This document shows positions 5,526-6,439 of a DNA stretch of 6,439 bases, piece after piece (position 1 is the first letter of the stretch; each line of letters starts with the position of its first letter). The DNA comes from Rhizobacter sp. (GTDB lineage Bacteria > Pseudomonadota > Gammaproteobacteria > Burkholderiales > Burkholderiaceae_C), in the NCBI GenBank assembly GCA_025360945.1, contig JANYBE010000198.1, positions 1-6,439 of the forward strand, read 5' to 3'. The translations under genes and the position numbers were made by a program. The notes below the pieces were generated by a model, which worked only from the letters and a program-made list of their open reading frames with translations, was not told the origin of the DNA and made no database searches.

Positions 5526-6439
5526 ATGTCCTTCACCGTCACAGTGCAGCCCAGCGGCCGCGTCTTCAGCGTCGCCCGCGACGAGCCCATCCTTAGCGCC
5601 GCGATCCGCCAGGGTGTGGGCCTGCCTTATGGCTGCAAGGACGGCGCGTGCGGCTCGTGCAAGAGCCGGTTGATCGAAGGCCGTGTCATCCACGGCGTGC
5701 ATCAGAGCAAGGCACTGAGTGCCGAGGAAGAAGCCGCGGGCTGGATCCTCACGTGCCAGGCCGCGGCCCAGACGGATGTCGTCGTCGAGGCGCGCACCGT
5801 GCCCGGCGCCGGCGAATTCGCGATCCGCAAGATGCCCACGCGCGTGACCAGCATCGCTCGGCCCGCGCCCGACGTCGCGATTCTGCAGATGCAGTTGCCG
5901 GCGAACGACCAACTGCAGTACCACGCCGGCCAGTACGTCGAGTTCATCCTGCGCGACGGCTCGCGCCGCAGCTACTCGATGGCGAATGCGCCGCACACGC
6001 AGCAAGACAAGCCCGGCATCGAGCTGCACCTGCGGCATCTGCCCGGCGGCAAGTTCACCGACCACGTGTTCAGCGCAATGAAGGAGAAAGACATCCTGCG
6101 CATGGAAGGACCGTTCGGCAGCTTCTTCCTGCGCGAGAGCAACAAGCCGATGATCCTGCTCGCCTCAGGCACCGGCTTTGCACCAATCAAGGCCATCATC
6201 GAACACCTGGAGCACAGCAAGAGCGAGCGAAACGCCGAGCTGTACTGGGGATGCCGCAGCAAGGCCGACCTGTACCTGCACGACTGGGCGCTCGGGGCCG
6301 CGGCTTCGATGCCCAACCTGCGCTACATCCCGGTGCTCTCCGAGCCCAAGCCCGAAGACGCGTGGACCGGCCGCACCGGCTTCGTCCACCAGGCCGTGAT
6401 GCACGACCACACGAGTCTGATGAACCACCAGGTCTATGC
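5526..6439 (+). CDS. 2Fe-2S ferredoxin/FAD/NAD(P)H oxidoreductase (CDP-6-deoxy-delta-3,4-glucoseen reductase-like), truncated at right edge
   Basis: The first 304 residues read in one frame; the C-terminus lies outside the window. Residues 1-90 are a plant-type ferredoxin domain with cluster ligands Cys37, Cys42, Cys45 and Cys77 (YGCKDGACGSCKSRL and LTCQ). A ferredoxin-reductase domain follows. The FAD-binding RSYS motif is at 148-151, preceded by HAGQYVEF, and GPFGSFFL is at 195-202. The NAD(P)-binding ASGTGFAPIKA is at 213-223, and LYWGCRSKADLYL is near 239-251. It moves electrons from NAD(P)H through FAD to the iron-sulfur cluster and on to a partner. Homologues in betaproteobacteria are routinely named CDP-6-deoxy-delta-3,4-glucoseen reductase after AscD/RfbI of dideoxysugar synthesis. 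No partner dehydrase or other dideoxysugar gene is present here, so that specific role is doubtful, and phenol hydroxylase or methane monooxygenase reductases share the same architecture. The ATG at 5526 has AGAGAG 8 nt upstream. Confidence 0.93.
   Translation, partial: MSFTVTVQPSGRVFSVARDEPILSAAIRQGVGLPYGCKDGACGSCKSRLIEGRVIHGVHQSKALSAEEEAAGWILTCQAAAQTDVVVEARTVPGAGEFAIRKMPTRVTSIARPAPDVAILQMQLPANDQLQYHAGQYVEFILRDGSRRSYSMANAPHTQQDKPGIELHLRHLPGGKFTDHVFSAMKEKDILRMEGPFGSFFLRESNKPMILLASGTGFAPIKAIIEHLEHSKSERNAELYWGCRSKADLYLHDWALGAAASMPNLRYIPVLSEPKPEDAWTGRTGFVHQAVMHDHTSLMNHQVY

Overview
The window is a compact, GC-rich stretch of bacterial chromosome. Codon use is strongly GC-biased at third positions and gaps between genes are short. 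The gene types suggest a proteobacterium, most likely a betaproteobacterium of the Burkholderiales. That placement is an inference from base composition and protein style, not from a marker gene. There are no RNA genes, insertion sequences, CRISPR arrays or phage genes.

Seven genes lie head-to-tail on the minus strand between about 5470 and 1. In transcription order they are: (1) an atypical SDR/NAD-epimerase-like protein (5470-4577); (2) a GhrA-type D-2-hydroxyacid dehydrogenase (4568-3669); (3) a glycosyltransferase of the MGDG synthase / UgtP type (GT28 fold), broken by two small indels (3661-2553); (4) a small membrane protein overlapping it by GTGA (2556-2149, with coding-like sequence continuing past an in-frame TAG to 2080); (5) a four-helix membrane protein (2021-1548); (6) a TPR protein with a C-terminal membrane hairpin (1536-652); and (7) the N-terminal part of a TPR/AAA+ ATPase that runs off the left edge (619-1). 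Most gaps are 7 to 58 nt, so one polycistronic unit is plausible. On the plus strand, starting 55 nt from the SDR gene and pointing away, is a 2Fe-2S ferredoxin/FAD/NAD(P)H reductase (5526 to the right edge).

Functionally the window looks like two pieces. The right-hand piece is redox and carbohydrate or lipid metabolism: iron-sulfur flavoreductase, SDR, 2-hydroxyacid dehydrogenase and glycolipid glycosyltransferase with a membrane partner. The left-hand piece is an uncharacterised module of a membrane protein, a TPR protein with a membrane anchor, and a TPR-AAA+ ATPase. It could be a membrane-associated remodelling or assembly machine, but nothing in the sequence names its substrate.

The most notable anomaly is a cluster of lesions: two frameshifting indels in the glycosyltransferase, an Arg in its usually glycine-rich donor loop, and a probable nonsense codon in the next gene. 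All fall between about 2149 and 3169, while the flanking genes read cleanly. This is either recent decay of one pathway or a locally poor stretch of sequence.
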